From Tremella fuciformis (Eukaryota > Basidiomycota > Tremellomycetes > Tremellales > Tremellaceae), in assembly GCA_032768795.1 (NCBI GenBank), contig CP136491.1, positions 186,001-250,000 on the forward strand: DNA of 64,000 nt, in the 5' to 3' direction. The notes below the pieces were generated by a model, which was not told the DNA's origin, did not search any database, and saw only the letters and a program-made list of their open reading frames with translations. This document shows positions 34,078 to 44,569 of this stretch, piece after piece; within the stretch, counting starts at the first letter, position 1, and each line of letters opens with the position of its first letter. The translations under genes and the position numbers were made by a program.

Positions 34078-35089
34078 CACTGTGATGATCATATCATTTT
34101 GAAGACTTATATCTGCGCATCACATCCACAGAATGGGGCTTGTTGCCGAGGCTGCCCACTCTTACAGGAGTACAGGCCCTTGTGCCGCCACGCGTGAGAG
34201 GGCTCGACATAAGCCTGTCTATCGGAGTGCGACTATGTCCGTACGAATACACGGAAGCATCAGCGCTTCTTTCCCCGTGAGGCGGTAGTGGCTCGCTCGC
34301 ATGCTCACTTGACCATCCGATCGGTATGACCCTTCCTCAGGCGGTTTCTGCGATTCGTCGTGTCAGTCCACCCCAAGCGCTATGCGCGGTACAGGACATG
34401 TCCGGACCTGTTTTGCCAGCGGCCACCCCGGCTCCCTGCTCATTGTGACTTCCCCACGTTGTGACGGGCGAAGACTGCGGGGAAGGGGTCTAGACCACGC
34501 GCTCCGGGGAGTCTCCGCTTCCCAATCTGAGCTTGGAAGTCTCCGTCTGCGGATGGCGGGTGGATCAGTCAGCCCTGTATTCAATGAACTGCTTGATCTT
34601 AATTGTATCGTACCAACAAGGCCTGGAATGCTCATTTATATTAGGGCTCGTGTAATGAAGCAGGAGCTACCGCTTCACAGACTCGGAGCCTCACTCTGAG
34701 CCACTCCTGCTTACTCCGCGTCTGTACCCCGGGCTAAGACCAGCACCTCGACGTACATGTGAAAGACGTCCAGTCATGGTCGATCAGGTTTCAACGTCGA
34801 CGCATGTATATTTGCGTCGCAACAAGGAAGCCCATCTGGCGAGCGGGCTGCTTCTCGCCATCTGCTCACGCGCTCCCATTTGTCTACCTTCTTTCATTTA
34901 ATGTTCTGCAATTCGTGTACGCCTTCTTGACAGCAACTGGAAGACGGGGTACATAACGACCCCACCTGTCCTTCTCCGAAAGAGCTGCTAGTATATGACA
35001 CCGGCGAGCGAAACAAGTATCACGGCTCCATATCATCGACTTTTCCTGGCCGCTTTGAGATCATTCACTTACCAAAACGCACCCTGCCA
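34078..35089. other. Spacer with a third, partial copy of the Y upstream block
   Basis: The stretch 34,460-34,600 (GGGGTCTAGACC, GGGAGTCTC, GATGGCGGGTGGATCAGTC) resembles 29,470-29,590 before Y1 (GGGGTCTGGAC, GGGAGTCTC, GATGGCGGAGGGAGCAGTC). The remainder holds no supported gene. Confidence 0.4.
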
Positions 35090-35740
35090 ATGCAGAACAG
35101 TACGTCGCGCTCCCCCATCCGGCGCCCACACGCACTCGCCGCGCGCCATGCCCCGGTGATCAGAAAGACTCCCATCACTCTGTTTAGCGGAACCGATTAT
35201 TTCAGCAAAAGTGTCCAGCCTCCAGCACGCCGGTCATGGCAGACATTGGGCTCAAATGGCGCTCCCGGTACACAGAGGTTTAGGTCACAGGTCGTCACCG
35301 ACATATGCTCAAGGGACGATTCAGCCGCCGCAACGCAGGAGGGCGCGGTCAACATCTCGAATATGCCCACTTCCCCCTGGGACTGGGATCGGTCGCGAGA
35401 CCTTCGTACCGATGCCACAGCTTCCGTCGCCCTCAGCACCCTTGACCAGACTCCGCCCACTGAATACACTCAAACCTCAGCAGAAGAGAGCCGCCTGGAG
35501 GCCAGCTTATTTCCGCTCGAGTGGGATCCAACTCCTGCTACATATGGTGAACTGCAGGTGCCTGCCGAGTCACGGGACGGATTCGTGCGCACCAAAGATA
35601 CGATCTTGGGCGCTTCACACCGGCATGCTGAGAATTGCAACACGGACGTTTGGGATTCGTCACTTTGCGTTGACAGTGTCGCCTTCCGCGACGGACTGAC
35701 CATTGATTGCGAACCTAATTGCCCTTGGTGGGGCCATTGA
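35090..35740 (+). CDS. Orphan single-exon protein
   Basis: A 216-residue open frame from the ATG at 35090 (MQNSTSRSPIRRP) to the stop at 35740. It is rich in Ser, Thr, Asp and Pro, with Trp-containing stretches (SPWDWDRSRDLR, FPLEWDPTPATYG). It ends in a Cys-containing tail (DCEPNCPWWGH). It does not match family X, Y or Z in any clear way, although it lies behind a partial Y upstream block. Function is unknown and the coding status is moderate: the length and composition support it, but no homology can be seen. Confidence 0.45.
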   Translation: MQNSTSRSPIRRPHALAARHAPVIRKTPITLFSGTDYFSKSVQPPARRSWQTLGSNGAPGTQRFRSQVVTDICSRDDSAAATQEGAVNISNMPTSPWDWDRSRDLRTDATASVALSTLDQTPPTEYTQTSAEESRLEASLFPLEWDPTPATYGELQVPAESRDGFVRTKDTILGASHRHAENCNTDVWDSSLCVDSVAFRDGLTIDCEPNCPWWGH

Positions 35741-36689
35741 ATGTGTGAATGATTTTTTGCTGGTCATGTCATACTCAATAAATCATGTATATGCAACAGT
35801 TTGGTTTGCCCTTCAGATCGCTTCTGGGGCTGTCTAGGCTTAACACAGCGCCCCTTCTCGCCGACCTGCTGGTCCAGACGCAGAATATGTGGCTGGAAAT
35901 GGCAAGTGCTCAGCAGGGGCAACAAGTCTAAATAAGAACTACCCAGTGATAATAACGACTCCAAGCAGTCCTTGACGCGCCATCTGGTAGCATGAGGGGA
36001 TCACGCGATGAAGGGGCTTTTCGATTGAGTCCCTTGCCACCCGACGACCACTATCATCCTAGTTGTCGATCTCATTCGGCCATCTCATCCGGCCTCGCAT
36101 GCTCCACAGCACTAGCTCACAATTCAGTGATGTCACGACGATAAAACAAAGGATGTCCAGGCTGTAAGAAACCCCCCCAACCCCCCCCCCCCCCCCCCCC
36201 CCCCTGTGGGGTTCTTCGGTTTCTTCGGTGTCCCTGCCCAAAAGCGAGAGTCCTGAACACTGTTCTCAGCTCTGTGCAGATTCTTGCAGGACTCGATCAA
36301 CGATTCGTCTCCCTTGTTGCGACGAAGGCTCCAAGATGCGCCTCTTCTTGGTCCCAAAACCTCATTGAGCCAGAGCATTCATAAAGCCCATGTCGCAGAT
36401 CGGCGCGTGCTTCGCACTATAAACGGGCCCCTTGCCTCTTTTGACTTCTAAGCTTCGATCACAATTGCACGCTGCCCAGCTCGTGTACCCTTTCTCCGGA
36501 GTCTTCGAGCTCCACTTGGGCCGCTCTCGCATCTCCGCGTCCCCCCTTCCAATACAGCACTTGCTGTACGTAAAGACTTCCTTCGAGGTCCGGACCCATC
36601 TTGTGGCGGTTCCCCTCTTTCACTCTGATACTCTCCGGCCCCGCTCATACAGTGGGGCGTTACAGAGATCTCGTCCTGAAGCAATCGAC
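35741..36689. other. Spacer with poly-C tract
   Basis: No gene is supported. It contains a (C)24 run at 36181-36204 preceded by CCCCCCCAA. A TATA-like CACTATAAAC at about 36,416 is a possible promoter for Z1. Confidence 0.4.
36181..36204. repeat. Homopolymer (C)24
   Basis: Twenty-four consecutive C on the plus strand, with a further seven C just before (36172-36178). Length is prone to error and polymorphism. Confidence 0.9.
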
Positions 36690-37560
36690 ATGAGCGGCCA
36701 GCACATCTGCAAGCCACTGCGCTCTGCACCCCTCTGCTCCTTCCGCCTCCTACGAGAGTACCGATGGGACTGATTCAACAGGAACTCCTGACGTCTCCTA
36801 CCCCGCACAGTCCAGTCATACACTTTTTACTCACTGCACGGCGCTCAACTTATCTCAGCCTGTCCGAAGTGCTTAATGAGGACCGAGCTTCAAAGTGTGT
36901 GCCCGCCTTGCAACCTGAGCCAGTGAACCAGACCCGAAGAGAAAACAGCGCGACCATGGGCAGCCCTACAAGCCGCGGCTCCTTCTGGAGTGAGGGGTCT
37001 GGCAGCGCATACTCCGGGCTGAGTCATCGCGAAAGGAGTCTGTCCCCACCCAGGTTCAGAGCGTCGGAAAGGCGGCGCTGCCCCGCTCAGCACTGTTCAG
37101 ATGGCGAGGCCCAGACTGATCCGCCGGCGCGTCAAGAAGAGCAGAAGAAGCCGGGGATGAGACAGCGTGGGCAGCAAGGGAAGTACATGAAGGGAGTTGT
37201 CCTCTCGAGCATTTCTTCCGGGCTAGACGCCATGGAGGCTTGCAGGCGGTCAGAGTCGTGTCCAGAGGACATGAAAATTGTCCTGCAAAGTCACCTGAAT
37301 GCCTGCCGCACACTCTCGAGGACAAATTGGGAGCTTTTGACCTCATCGGCTGCCGTAAGAGAGCTGTAGGAGAGTGAGGGTGAAAGCGACAAGTCATAGT
37401 CCGCGAGCGGTCAATCGAGGCCCACGAGATGCTCCCTTTTCATTCATCCTTCGCAGAGTGAGTGAGCCCGATGTGTGTGGCCGGGAACTGAGACAGTCTT
37501 CGATTGGCATGCCAATCTCGCCCCTTTCCTACCAAGTACCAAGTATACACTTCGTTTGAG
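36690..37560 (+). pseudogene. Family Z member 1 (Z1), probably broken
   Basis: The frame 36764-37369 carries family Z anchors: ARRSTYLSLSEVLNED, GQQGKYMKGVVLSSISSGLDAME and SCPEDMKIVLQSHLNACRTL, matching Z4 (ARRTTHLSLSDVLNAE, GKFYKAVVLAGVMSRLDSME, SCPRELAASLRTQLNACRTM). Two lesions are suspected. An N-terminal SAPSASYESTDG-like segment resembling Z4 lies in a different frame before about 36830. In addition, the C-terminal zinc cluster exon is represented only by a remnant near 37460 (SEPDVCGREL), which lacks the first three cysteines. It could also be a diverged gene with an unrecognised exon. Confidence 0.5.
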
Positions 37561-37989
37561 AAGTGCAGGAGGAGATCACATCGGTCCGAGCAACTTAGAA
37601 GGTAGTCATGTCTTCTCCTCTTGTGCTGATCTCCCGCTCTAGAGTATCAGCGTAGAGGTCCGCTGTTCCCACCAGTTATATCGTATGTAGAACCTCTCGC
37701 TAGCTCCAGCTATAGCGTGTGCAACAAGGCCCGCATCAGCGAGATGCTCTTCAAGCCCCATGAGACCGCCTGTGGAAGCGTGTTGCCGACAGAAAGCTGT
37801 CGAATGAAGTCGATCTGTACTAGTCCATTCTGCACGTCATTCTGACAGCAAGGCAGCTCCAGACGTCTCCAATGAATTGCGTCAAGAAAGCCTCTTGGCA
37901 AATACTGCTCTACAAGTCGAGGCCTCCCTGCCGGAACGCGAGAGATCGGAGTACACAGTACTCTCCCCCACTCGGCAATGGGTATTGGA

Positions 37990-38140
37990 TATTGCTGAAG
38001 ATGACGCCCGGCGGACTTCCAATCAAGCGAGTCTCAAAAGACGAAGGCGCCTGCCTGTTTTTGATCGCAGCTCCGGGTGGGGCAAAGTGGTGCTAAAGCC
38101 AATGGCGCAGACTGTCCATGCTTTGCACTATAAAAGCCAC
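37990..38140 (+). promoter_or_regulatory. Y3 promoter module, shared with Y4
   Basis: Strong collinear similarity to 44,305-44,460: GATATTGCTGA, CAAGCGAGTCTC, CGAAGGCG, CCGGGTGGGGCAAA, AAGCCAATG-CGCAGACT, CATGCTT, and a TATA box in GCACTATAAAAGCCACCTC. The TATA is about 135 bp from the ATG of Y3. Confidence 0.75.
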
Positions 38141-38262
38141 CTCTTGCCACCGGGAACTCCTCGAGTCTTAGATACAACTGAGGCAACTGACACTTGCCTG
38201 GACTTTTTTTGCGCACGAACGCATTCCTTCCAATCTGCATTGGCGACACTAACAACGGCATC

Positions 38263-39394
38263 ATGTCGACTGTGAACGTCTCCAACACCGACTCAGTTGA
38301 GCCCACTCACTCCACAAGCAGCTCGGATGAGCCTGACTCGCCGCACGCTGGCGGGGAGTCCATGCCCACCCTCGAGCGGGATTCTGATGCTCAAGCCCCA
38401 ATCATGCCCATACTCAACACGGCACTCGACCGCAGCTCGCAAACTCCAGCGTCTACCGAGAGCATGGATACCGGGAACGAGATGCCCCAGCCCCGTGCTC
38501 CAACAGATCCCGTAGCGACCGCTCTCATGCGCCCTGTTTACAATAGTGTGATGGACTTTGTCACAGTGAACCAGGCAGTGAAACAAGCAATGTTCACCTT
38601 GAGGGAAAGGGCTCTCGACGAATATAGAAAAAGCATAAGTGAGACCCCTAAACAATCGTTTTTACAAGCAATGTTCTGGCTCGACTGCCTCAACGACGGT
38701 GTAGCAAGCAATGGTGAGCGCAGCCGCTGCTATACACAGGGCATCTTGTCAGACTTTAAGATGATGCGCTGATATATTGCAGAGGAGTGTGCAGATCTAC
38801 AGCTCGCCATTTTCGACAGTGTCTCGACAGAGCTCGGTGTATGGTTTGAACCCGAGGGGACGATGGGTCAGGGGACCAGTCCTTCTGCTCCTCCTGCTAC
38901 ATGGGACAAGCAGGTGGAGAAACATTACGATGGACTCGATGATGGCCCAGTCAAGGCTGGCCATTCGCATACGCCAAGTATGAGGTCAAAAGACACTGCT
39001 GCCAGTGTCTCTACAGCCTCTCCTGATGTCTCGGCCGCCTCACTTGGCCCTGCAACTTGCAGTGCCTTTGGCGACCGTCTTGTGGTGCTTGCAATGATCA
39101 CTCGCCGGGCCCAATTCAACTCCGAAATGATTTCGAGAGTCTTTGGCTGGTTTGAACAGTCAGTCGAAAAACCGGCAGGTGCGAAGGATACACTGCATGA
39201 GGAGCTCGTCCCAGTCAGGATATATACTGAGACAATCGGTGAGTATTCCCATTAACATGTGAGGACGGGGCTCAGCCTGTGTAGAAACAACCAGACAAGA
39301 ACTGGAACGAGCCGTGCAACGGGCCGCAGAAAGCATTGATCAGGTCTTGCCTGCCTACTTGACTGAAGGCTTTACTGAAGGTCGCTCCATCTGA
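38263..39394 (+). CDS. Family Y gene 3 (Y3), orphan
   Basis: Three exons. Exon 1 (ATG at 38263, MSTVNVSNTDSVEP) is Ser/Asp/Pro-rich, then helical (NQAVKQAMFTLRERALDEYR), and ends with a GTGAGC site near 38713. Exon 2 (from about 38783) begins EECADLQLAIFDSVSTELGVWF and has a conserved block CSAFGDRLVVLAM...ISRVFGWFEQSVEK...LHEELVPVRIYTE. Exon 3 (from about 39287) is helical, TTRQELERAVQRAAESIDQVL, ending at 39394. The second-exon block aligns well with Y4. No domain is known. The promoter module is closely shared with Y4 while the exon 1 protein is not. Confidence 0.7.
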
Positions 39395-40123
39395 AGCAAC
39401 GGAACAGTGGACCATCTGATTACCCGTATTGGGGTTCTCCATATATGTGCTCTCATCTGACAGACCGCGATCTCTTCCTACAAAGCCTCCCAAGCAGCTT
39501 GCGCATCAGATTCTACCCCCGCAGGTGATTCTGTAGATATAAGTTTGATTTGCCCCATGTATACGATAGATTTATCCCTCAAGCCTGCCCGCACGTAGTG
39601 TAACCGAACAAAGATGGATAGACTCTCCACGAGTTCATTGTCTCGCCACCCATCAGTGCATACAGTACTGTACAATTTTCAAAGTGAGACTGGACGCAGG
39701 TCAGCTGCCTCGGAACGGACTAAGCCCCAGCACGCAGAGAACCTGCAGGCATTCGCCCGGTTCTATACAAAAGACACAGAACGACATTGTCGTGCATATA
39801 GGCCTCCAGCCCGCCAAGGTGGACACTCGGATATCGTCTCAAAGCCCTGCTCATGTGAGATCAGTGGCCTCTGGGATGACCCCCGAGAACGCGGTCCCTC
39901 TGCATGCTGGAAAGAGCCTCTCATCGTGCCCTTCGACTGCACTTTCAAGTGCCGAGAGAGATCCTTACGAAGCTTGCCATCTTGCGCGTTTCACGAGATA
40001 GCAGCTCTTCAGATGCTATGCCTGTAGCCTTCGAGCCCAAGCTCCGTGCGACAAGGGAAAATATTTGAAATTCGGAGGAAGTCGAGTGAGACCCTCTATT
40101 AGCTGTATTTATAATGGTGTAGA
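39395..40123. other. Spacer between Y3 and Z2
   Basis: An open frame at 39614-40027 has no similarity to families Y or Z and no supporting motif, so it is not called. A TATA-like TATTTATAAT at about 40,106 lies just before Z2. Confidence 0.35.
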
Positions 40124-40810
40124 ATGTGGTCTCTGGGCCACCACGACATGCAGACCGACCAGACATCATTGACGTTCTCCATGGATGTTGATGGCCAACA
40201 GTATACTACCGGCCAGGAAGCAGCCTCAAGATACGCGATTGCCGCATTGAGCATGCTCGAGGACCCACAGCAGGTAGAAAAGGAACAGATGACGCCCCCG
40301 TCTGCCCGGCGGACCAGGAGCCGCTCTCGAGCCCGATCCAGAACCTCAAGCCATGTGCGCAAAGCCGTCAGTGGGCAGGGGACCAGTGGCTCTCACCTGT
40401 CCCCCAATCGGCCCCTCCGTTGGTCCGGATCGCACGGCAATCGCCCGACTCCTCAAGAGAGCAATGATGCTAAGACTATTGCCAAGCTGTATGCGCAGCT
40501 TGAATATGCTGCTCAGACGCTGAGATCTGTTCAGAGCTTCTTGGAAGTTGTGCCGACGCCCGATCTTCCCCGAGCGGAATCTCTCAGGCAAGTGGTCGCC
40601 ACTACTCTGTCCGATCTGGACCTGATCGGTGAGCTACCTAGATCAGCGTACAAATGTGGTCGCTGTGATCTCCAGGACGTTCATTGTGACAAGCTCATAC
40701 CCGCGTGCTCTGAGTGTTCCTCAAGGGTCCCGATGCCCCCATGTATCTACCCCTCGCAAGGGCAGGAACATCTGGCTGATTTGGGCGCCACTCTTGGGAC
40801 ATCCCGATGA
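40124..40810 (+). CDS. Family Z member 2 (Z2), C-terminal Zn(2)Cys(6)-like protein
   Basis: A 228-residue frame from the ATG at 40124. The N-terminal half has a basic Arg/Ser stretch (ARRTRSRSRARSRTSS), then a helical region ending in PRAESLRQVVATTLSDLDLIG, the equivalent of the pre-zinc helix of Z4. The last 50 residues hold six cysteines, CGRC-DLQDVH-C-DKLIPA-C-SE-C and a final C, spaced 2-6-6-2-8 like a binuclear zinc cluster. The usual basic residues between Cys 2 and Cys 3 are missing. A GTGAGC sits where other members have their intron, but splicing to the only good acceptor would delete the first cysteines and hit a stop. The intron may be lost or the gene decaying. Confidence 0.55.
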   Translation: MWSLGHHDMQTDQTSLTFSMDVDGQQYTTGQEAASRYAIAALSMLEDPQQVEKEQMTPPSARRTRSRSRARSRTSSHVRKAVSGQGTSGSHLSPNRPLRWSGSHGNRPTPQESNDAKTIAKLYAQLEYAAQTLRSVQSFLEVVPTPDLPRAESLRQVVATTLSDLDLIGELPRSAYKCGRCDLQDVHCDKLIPACSECSSRVPMPPCIYPSQGQEHLADLGATLGTSR

Positions 40811-41928
40811 TCCGTCATATGCATGGCCATGCTGGCGAAAATGCTACTCATCGTGTTTGTACAGCCACCAAAGCTCGTGTCAGTTGGCGCACCGCCGCCT
40901 GTCATCACTGTTCAATAATCATGTCCGAGCCTACGCCAATGTCATGTCCAGAGAACCCTCATTGGGACCCCTCTGTCCGATTATATCCTCGACGTGTATA
41001 GCGTAGGAAATGCTCCTCTCCTGGCAACTACGGCTCGGAGCATGGTAGTTAGGCATGAATCCATTCATATGACGCCACCCTCAGCCATATCCCGTGCTCT
41101 GGAAATGAGCCCGGTTTTCGCTTCTCAGCCTCACCACTTTCATCTGTGCAACCGTGAAGCAGAGTGCGAAAACAGCGCGATTTAAGCATCCCCCAGACCT
41201 CCCAGTCATCGCTTGCGCATCACAAAGGCGCAGCAAGGGAAGGGTGAGACTTGTTAGCGGGTCATCGCTTCAATTATTCGACTACCGGCCGAGGAAGGCT
41301 GTCCGAACGATGCCCCAAGCACAGAGCGTTCTCAACCCGCTTTCTGGGTCACATGACCAGCAAAAGAGATAGTTCCAACCGGATTCGCACTGATGCTCAT
41401 ACGCCAGGTGGGAAGTCACGCTCCATAAGCCGCGGGTTGGTGCATCTTATTGCTGTAGTGCTGCAGTGGTCCCACGCGTATATGTATCTCTGGTTCCCTT
41501 TCGATGAAGTACATCAGCTAGGAGGTATCAGACGGTCTCGAGGAGTTGCGGTAACGAAGTGCTTCCTGTTGTTCCCGGCACTCCACACCTCATGTGATTC
41601 CGCTTGAACGATCATCTTACGTTGGCGTGGGTGAAGACACACCGGCGTGTCCCGAAAACGTTTATATGTACCGAGCCTTGTTTTAGTACAGCAGCGCAGG
41701 CGCAGCATCTGCATGTCCATTGTCTTCCATCCCCTCGCGACGGGCAAGACTGCCTTCTTAGTGCTCGAAGGAAGAGCTAAGGTCTGGTTTGGACAACACC
41801 TAGATCCATTGCAAACGATCTACGCTGTCTAGTCATAAAGATTATCCCCCTACAAGTTGAATGCCTCGACCTCTTCAAGGGCTTTTACTGTTGACCTCGT
41901 TCCGCTCCGTTCTGGCCGTCCACTGTAT
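40811..41928. other. Z2 3' flank and Z3 upstream region
   Basis: Contains the decayed 3' flank repeat (about 40,815-40,990: CCGCCTGTCATCA, then a GCCAATGTCATGTCC-like relic of the UTP15 tail) and a copy of the upstream motif ATCCATTCATATGACGCC at about 41,060, shared with 42,826. No gene is supported. Confidence 0.5.
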
Positions 41929-42763
41929 ATGACGTCGCAAAGGGCTCAATGGACGGACGCGCGGAGGGACACGTCCGACTCGGCTCGGCGCAGCGAAGCC
42001 CTGGCAATCAGTACTCTTGTGCACGACTACGTGCCGTCCAACTACGTGCCGTCTCTTCTCCAGCCGCAACACTCTGACACCGTCCCGTGGGGCACGCAGC
42101 CCATGTCAACTCTTCCATCCCAGAGTACTGCGCCGACCCAGTCGTCTCCGCCCCAACCCAAATCTGTATCCAAAAAGCCAAGACGCTACAGGCGGACCCG
42201 CGGGAACCGCATAACGCACGGGTTAAGTCCCCGGCATGACGGGTCCAGCAATCCCCATCAGGCTTTCTCCCCAGCTACAGAGCCCAGCCTGAGCGGTCCA
42301 AGCGTTGTCCTCCAGCCCGCATCCCCAAGAGCCGATCATCGGGGAGGGGGCAGCACCCCCGCTTGGCCGCCCGGGGGCGAAATTGCGGGCCAGTTGACGC
42401 AAGTCTCCGTTGCGCTTGGCAAGGCGCGAGGCGCTGTACAAGACGCGACGCTCAGACGGGAGCTCGAAGGGGCCCAGAGTACCGTTTGGTCGGCGGGTAA
42501 GTCTTGATGTTCGACTGCGCTGATTGGCCACAGCCGCAAGTGTTGAAGCGGTCCGCGCAGCGGTGCCGACACGTGCGTCGAGAGCCTGTGATTATTGTTA
42601 TGGAAGAAGGCGGGGCTGTGATAGAAATAGACCGGTGTGCGGCACCTGCGCCGGAATTTCGAGGTTCTGCCAGTATACTGATGAGGATCAGACGTATCTT
42701 AAAACAAAGCCTCCAGGGCAGTCGGGCGGATCAGAAGTGGCCCATACCCAGGATTCTCGTTGA
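41929..42763 (+). CDS. Family Z member 3 (Z3), C-terminal Zn(2)Cys(6) protein
   Basis: Exon 1 runs from the ATG at 41929 (MTSQRAQWTDARR) to 42496. It is Ser/Pro/Thr-rich with a basic patch (KKPRRYRRTRGNR) and a final helix (LTQVSVALGKARGAVQDATL). A 37-nt intron (GTAAGT...CTGATTGGCCACAG, 42497-42533) leads to exon 2 with the cluster CDYC-YGRRRG-C-DRNRPV-C-GTC-AGISRF-C, an exact Zn(2)Cys(6) spacing of 2-6-6-2-6, plus 27 residues after it. The family is known as fungal DNA-binding, usually N-terminal; here it is at the C terminus and no fungal-specific activation domain is visible. Targets are unknown. Confidence 0.75.
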
Positions 42764-43030
42764 TACTGATCTTCACTGTGGCCTCGCAATTTACTCTGCG
42801 ATCGGAGCATGGCCGTCAGGCATGGATCCATTCATATGACGCCATCCGTGTACAAGCGCTGTGTGCTTGAAGCGAGTGCAGGTTTCGCATCTCAGCCTCG
42901 CCACTTTCAAAAGTGAATCTGTGCAACGACTTTCTCTCTAATTATCCTTTGGATCCCCTCTCACCCACTGAGCCCCATACAAAGAGCATCACAAGCGCCA
43001 TTGAATAGCCAAGCATTCCGGACGTATCGC
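42764..43030 (+). promoter_or_regulatory. Z4 promoter module
   Basis: Starts after Z3 and contains GGATCCATTCATATGACGCC (about 42,823) and CATCTCAGCCTCGCCACTTT, which match 41,057-41,140. The same ATCCATTCAT core precedes Y4 (44,208) and Z6 (47,044), so both families share it. Confidence 0.6.
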
Positions 43031-43875
43031 ATGGACATGCAACGTGACGTCGAAAGCAACAGCGAGGTGGAAGAGGTCGTGTCGGCGAGAAGCCGCGGGC
43101 TGCACGCCACCGCTCCCACGTCTGCTGCTTATGCTTCATACGCACGGACCTTGGATCCCGTGGAGGCTGCAACTGACGCGTACGCCGCCGCCGAGCCTGC
43201 GTCAACCCACTACGTGCAGCCCGGCTCTTCAATGCAAGCAGTTCCCGCACGGCGCACGACGCATCTGAGCTTGTCCGACGTGCTCAATGCGGAGCCCGGT
43301 CAGCAGTCCATGTCATCCCTGCCACCGGCACCTCCCCAAAACTTCTCTCGGCTGACTCCCCCATCTATGGTAGGAAGCCAGAGTGACAGCCAGGGGTCTT
43401 CGGCAAGTGCAAGCTCAAATTCAAACTCGAGCTCGGACCGCTCCGACACTCAGCGCAATGGCTCAGGTGTCGCTCGTCGACGATCTCGCCCGCAGGGCCA
43501 GCGCGGGAAATTCTACAAAGCGGTTGTCCTCGCCGGCGTCATGTCCCGCCTGGACTCGATGGAGCAGTCCATCAATGCAAACTCGTGTCCGCGGGAGCTT
43601 GCAGCCTCCCTGCGGACTCAGTTGAATGCGTGCAGGACGATGTTGGACACGCGTGGTGTGTCTATCTGATCATGACTGATGGTATGAGCTGACGTCCAGA
43701 GGACGTCAATTATAAGGGCCGTGCTTGCCGGAGTTGCAGGACCGCCAAACGTCGCTGCGATAGAGGGGGTCCCTCATGTGGCCGCTGCCTGAAAAGGGGT
43801 GACCCATGCTACTACCCCGCTGCTACGAGCACTGCGAATACCCTGCCTGAGCCAGCCGATGCGCTTCAAGGATAG
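43031..43875 (+). CDS. Family Z member 4 (Z4), C-terminal Zn(2)Cys(6) protein
   Basis: The best example of the family. Exon 1 (MDMQRDVESNSEVEE, 43031-43655) contains ARRTTHLSLSDVLNAEP, a Ser-rich linker, and a helix AVVLAGVMSRLDSMEQ...SLRTQLNACRTML. A 44-nt phase-1 intron (43656-43699, GTGTGT...GCTGAC...CAG) leads to exon 2 with CRSC-RTAKRR-C-DRGGPS-C-GRC-LKRGDP-C, including the basic residues expected for DNA contact. It ends 22 residues later at 43875. No other domain is seen. If translated past the unspliced intron the protein would end at VSI without the zinc cluster, so splicing would decide DNA binding (inference). Confidence 0.78.
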
Positions 43876-44305
43876 CCCCCAGTCGACCAATTGTTTGTAT
43901 ATGAATTCTCTGCTTGTCTGTTATTATGCATCTTTTTCCCGTCTCAAGTCTCCTTTGAGGGGGAATGGCAACGTCATGCTGGGTATGATACGATGTACAA
44001 CAACTCGGCATCAAGATTCATCATGGTCGCCTGTCAGTAGCTCTACAACATGCGAAGAATTTCAAATAAGCCCACCTGTTCCAAAGTCATGGGCAAAGAT
44101 CCTCTTCGAGACCCCTCTTCCCGGACTGTGATTGCAAAGTGTACTGTACACTCGAGGACAAGCTCTTCTCTTCGTATTCCAGATGGGAGCTTGGAAGTCA
44201 AGCGGAAATCCATTCATGCATAACCCTCGTTGGCCATCGTTGGCCAGATGCTGTGTCCTTGAGACCGGCTATCGCGGACCATTATTCTTCCCCACCCTTC
44301 CATGG
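43876..44305 (+). repeat. 3' flank repeat of Z4 and upstream region of Y4
   Basis: Shared with the flanks of Z5 (46,790-47,070) and Z6 (48,050-48,230): GTCATGCTGGGTAT, GATGTACAACAACTCGG, CGCCTGTCA, then AGCCCACCTGTTCCAAAGTCAT, which resembles the antisense of the last codons of UTP15. It continues into the ATCCATTCATGCATAACCCTC motif at 44,208. Confidence 0.7.
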
Positions 44306-44460
44306 ATATTGCTGAGTTCGACCAAGCGAGTCTCGAACGGTGAAGGCGAGTGTTTCCTTTTAACAGCAGTCCCGGGTGGGGCAAAACACTCCTGAAGCCA
44401 ATGCCGCAGACTTCTCATGCTTGGCACGATAAAGCCACCTCTTGTCTCTTTCAGCGCCTC
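44305..44460 (+). promoter_or_regulatory. Y4 promoter module, shared with Y3
   Basis: Collinear with 37,990-38,140 (see Y3), including CCGGGTGGGGCAAA and CACGATAAAGCCACCTCTTG; the TATA box of Y3 (CTATAAAA) is here CGATAAAG. Confidence 0.7.
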
Positions 44461-44569
44461 AGCTTTGACCAACACTCGCAGGCTACTGACCCTCGCTCGG
44501 GCTGCTCGTGCACTTGCATTACAAAGTTTTTTGCTCCTCAACTTGCGTTCACGAGATAGCAACGCCATC

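Noticed and set aside
39614..40027. 137-codon plus-strand frame between Y3 and Z2
   Set aside because: No similarity to families Y or Z, no splice context, and no motif; too weak to call.
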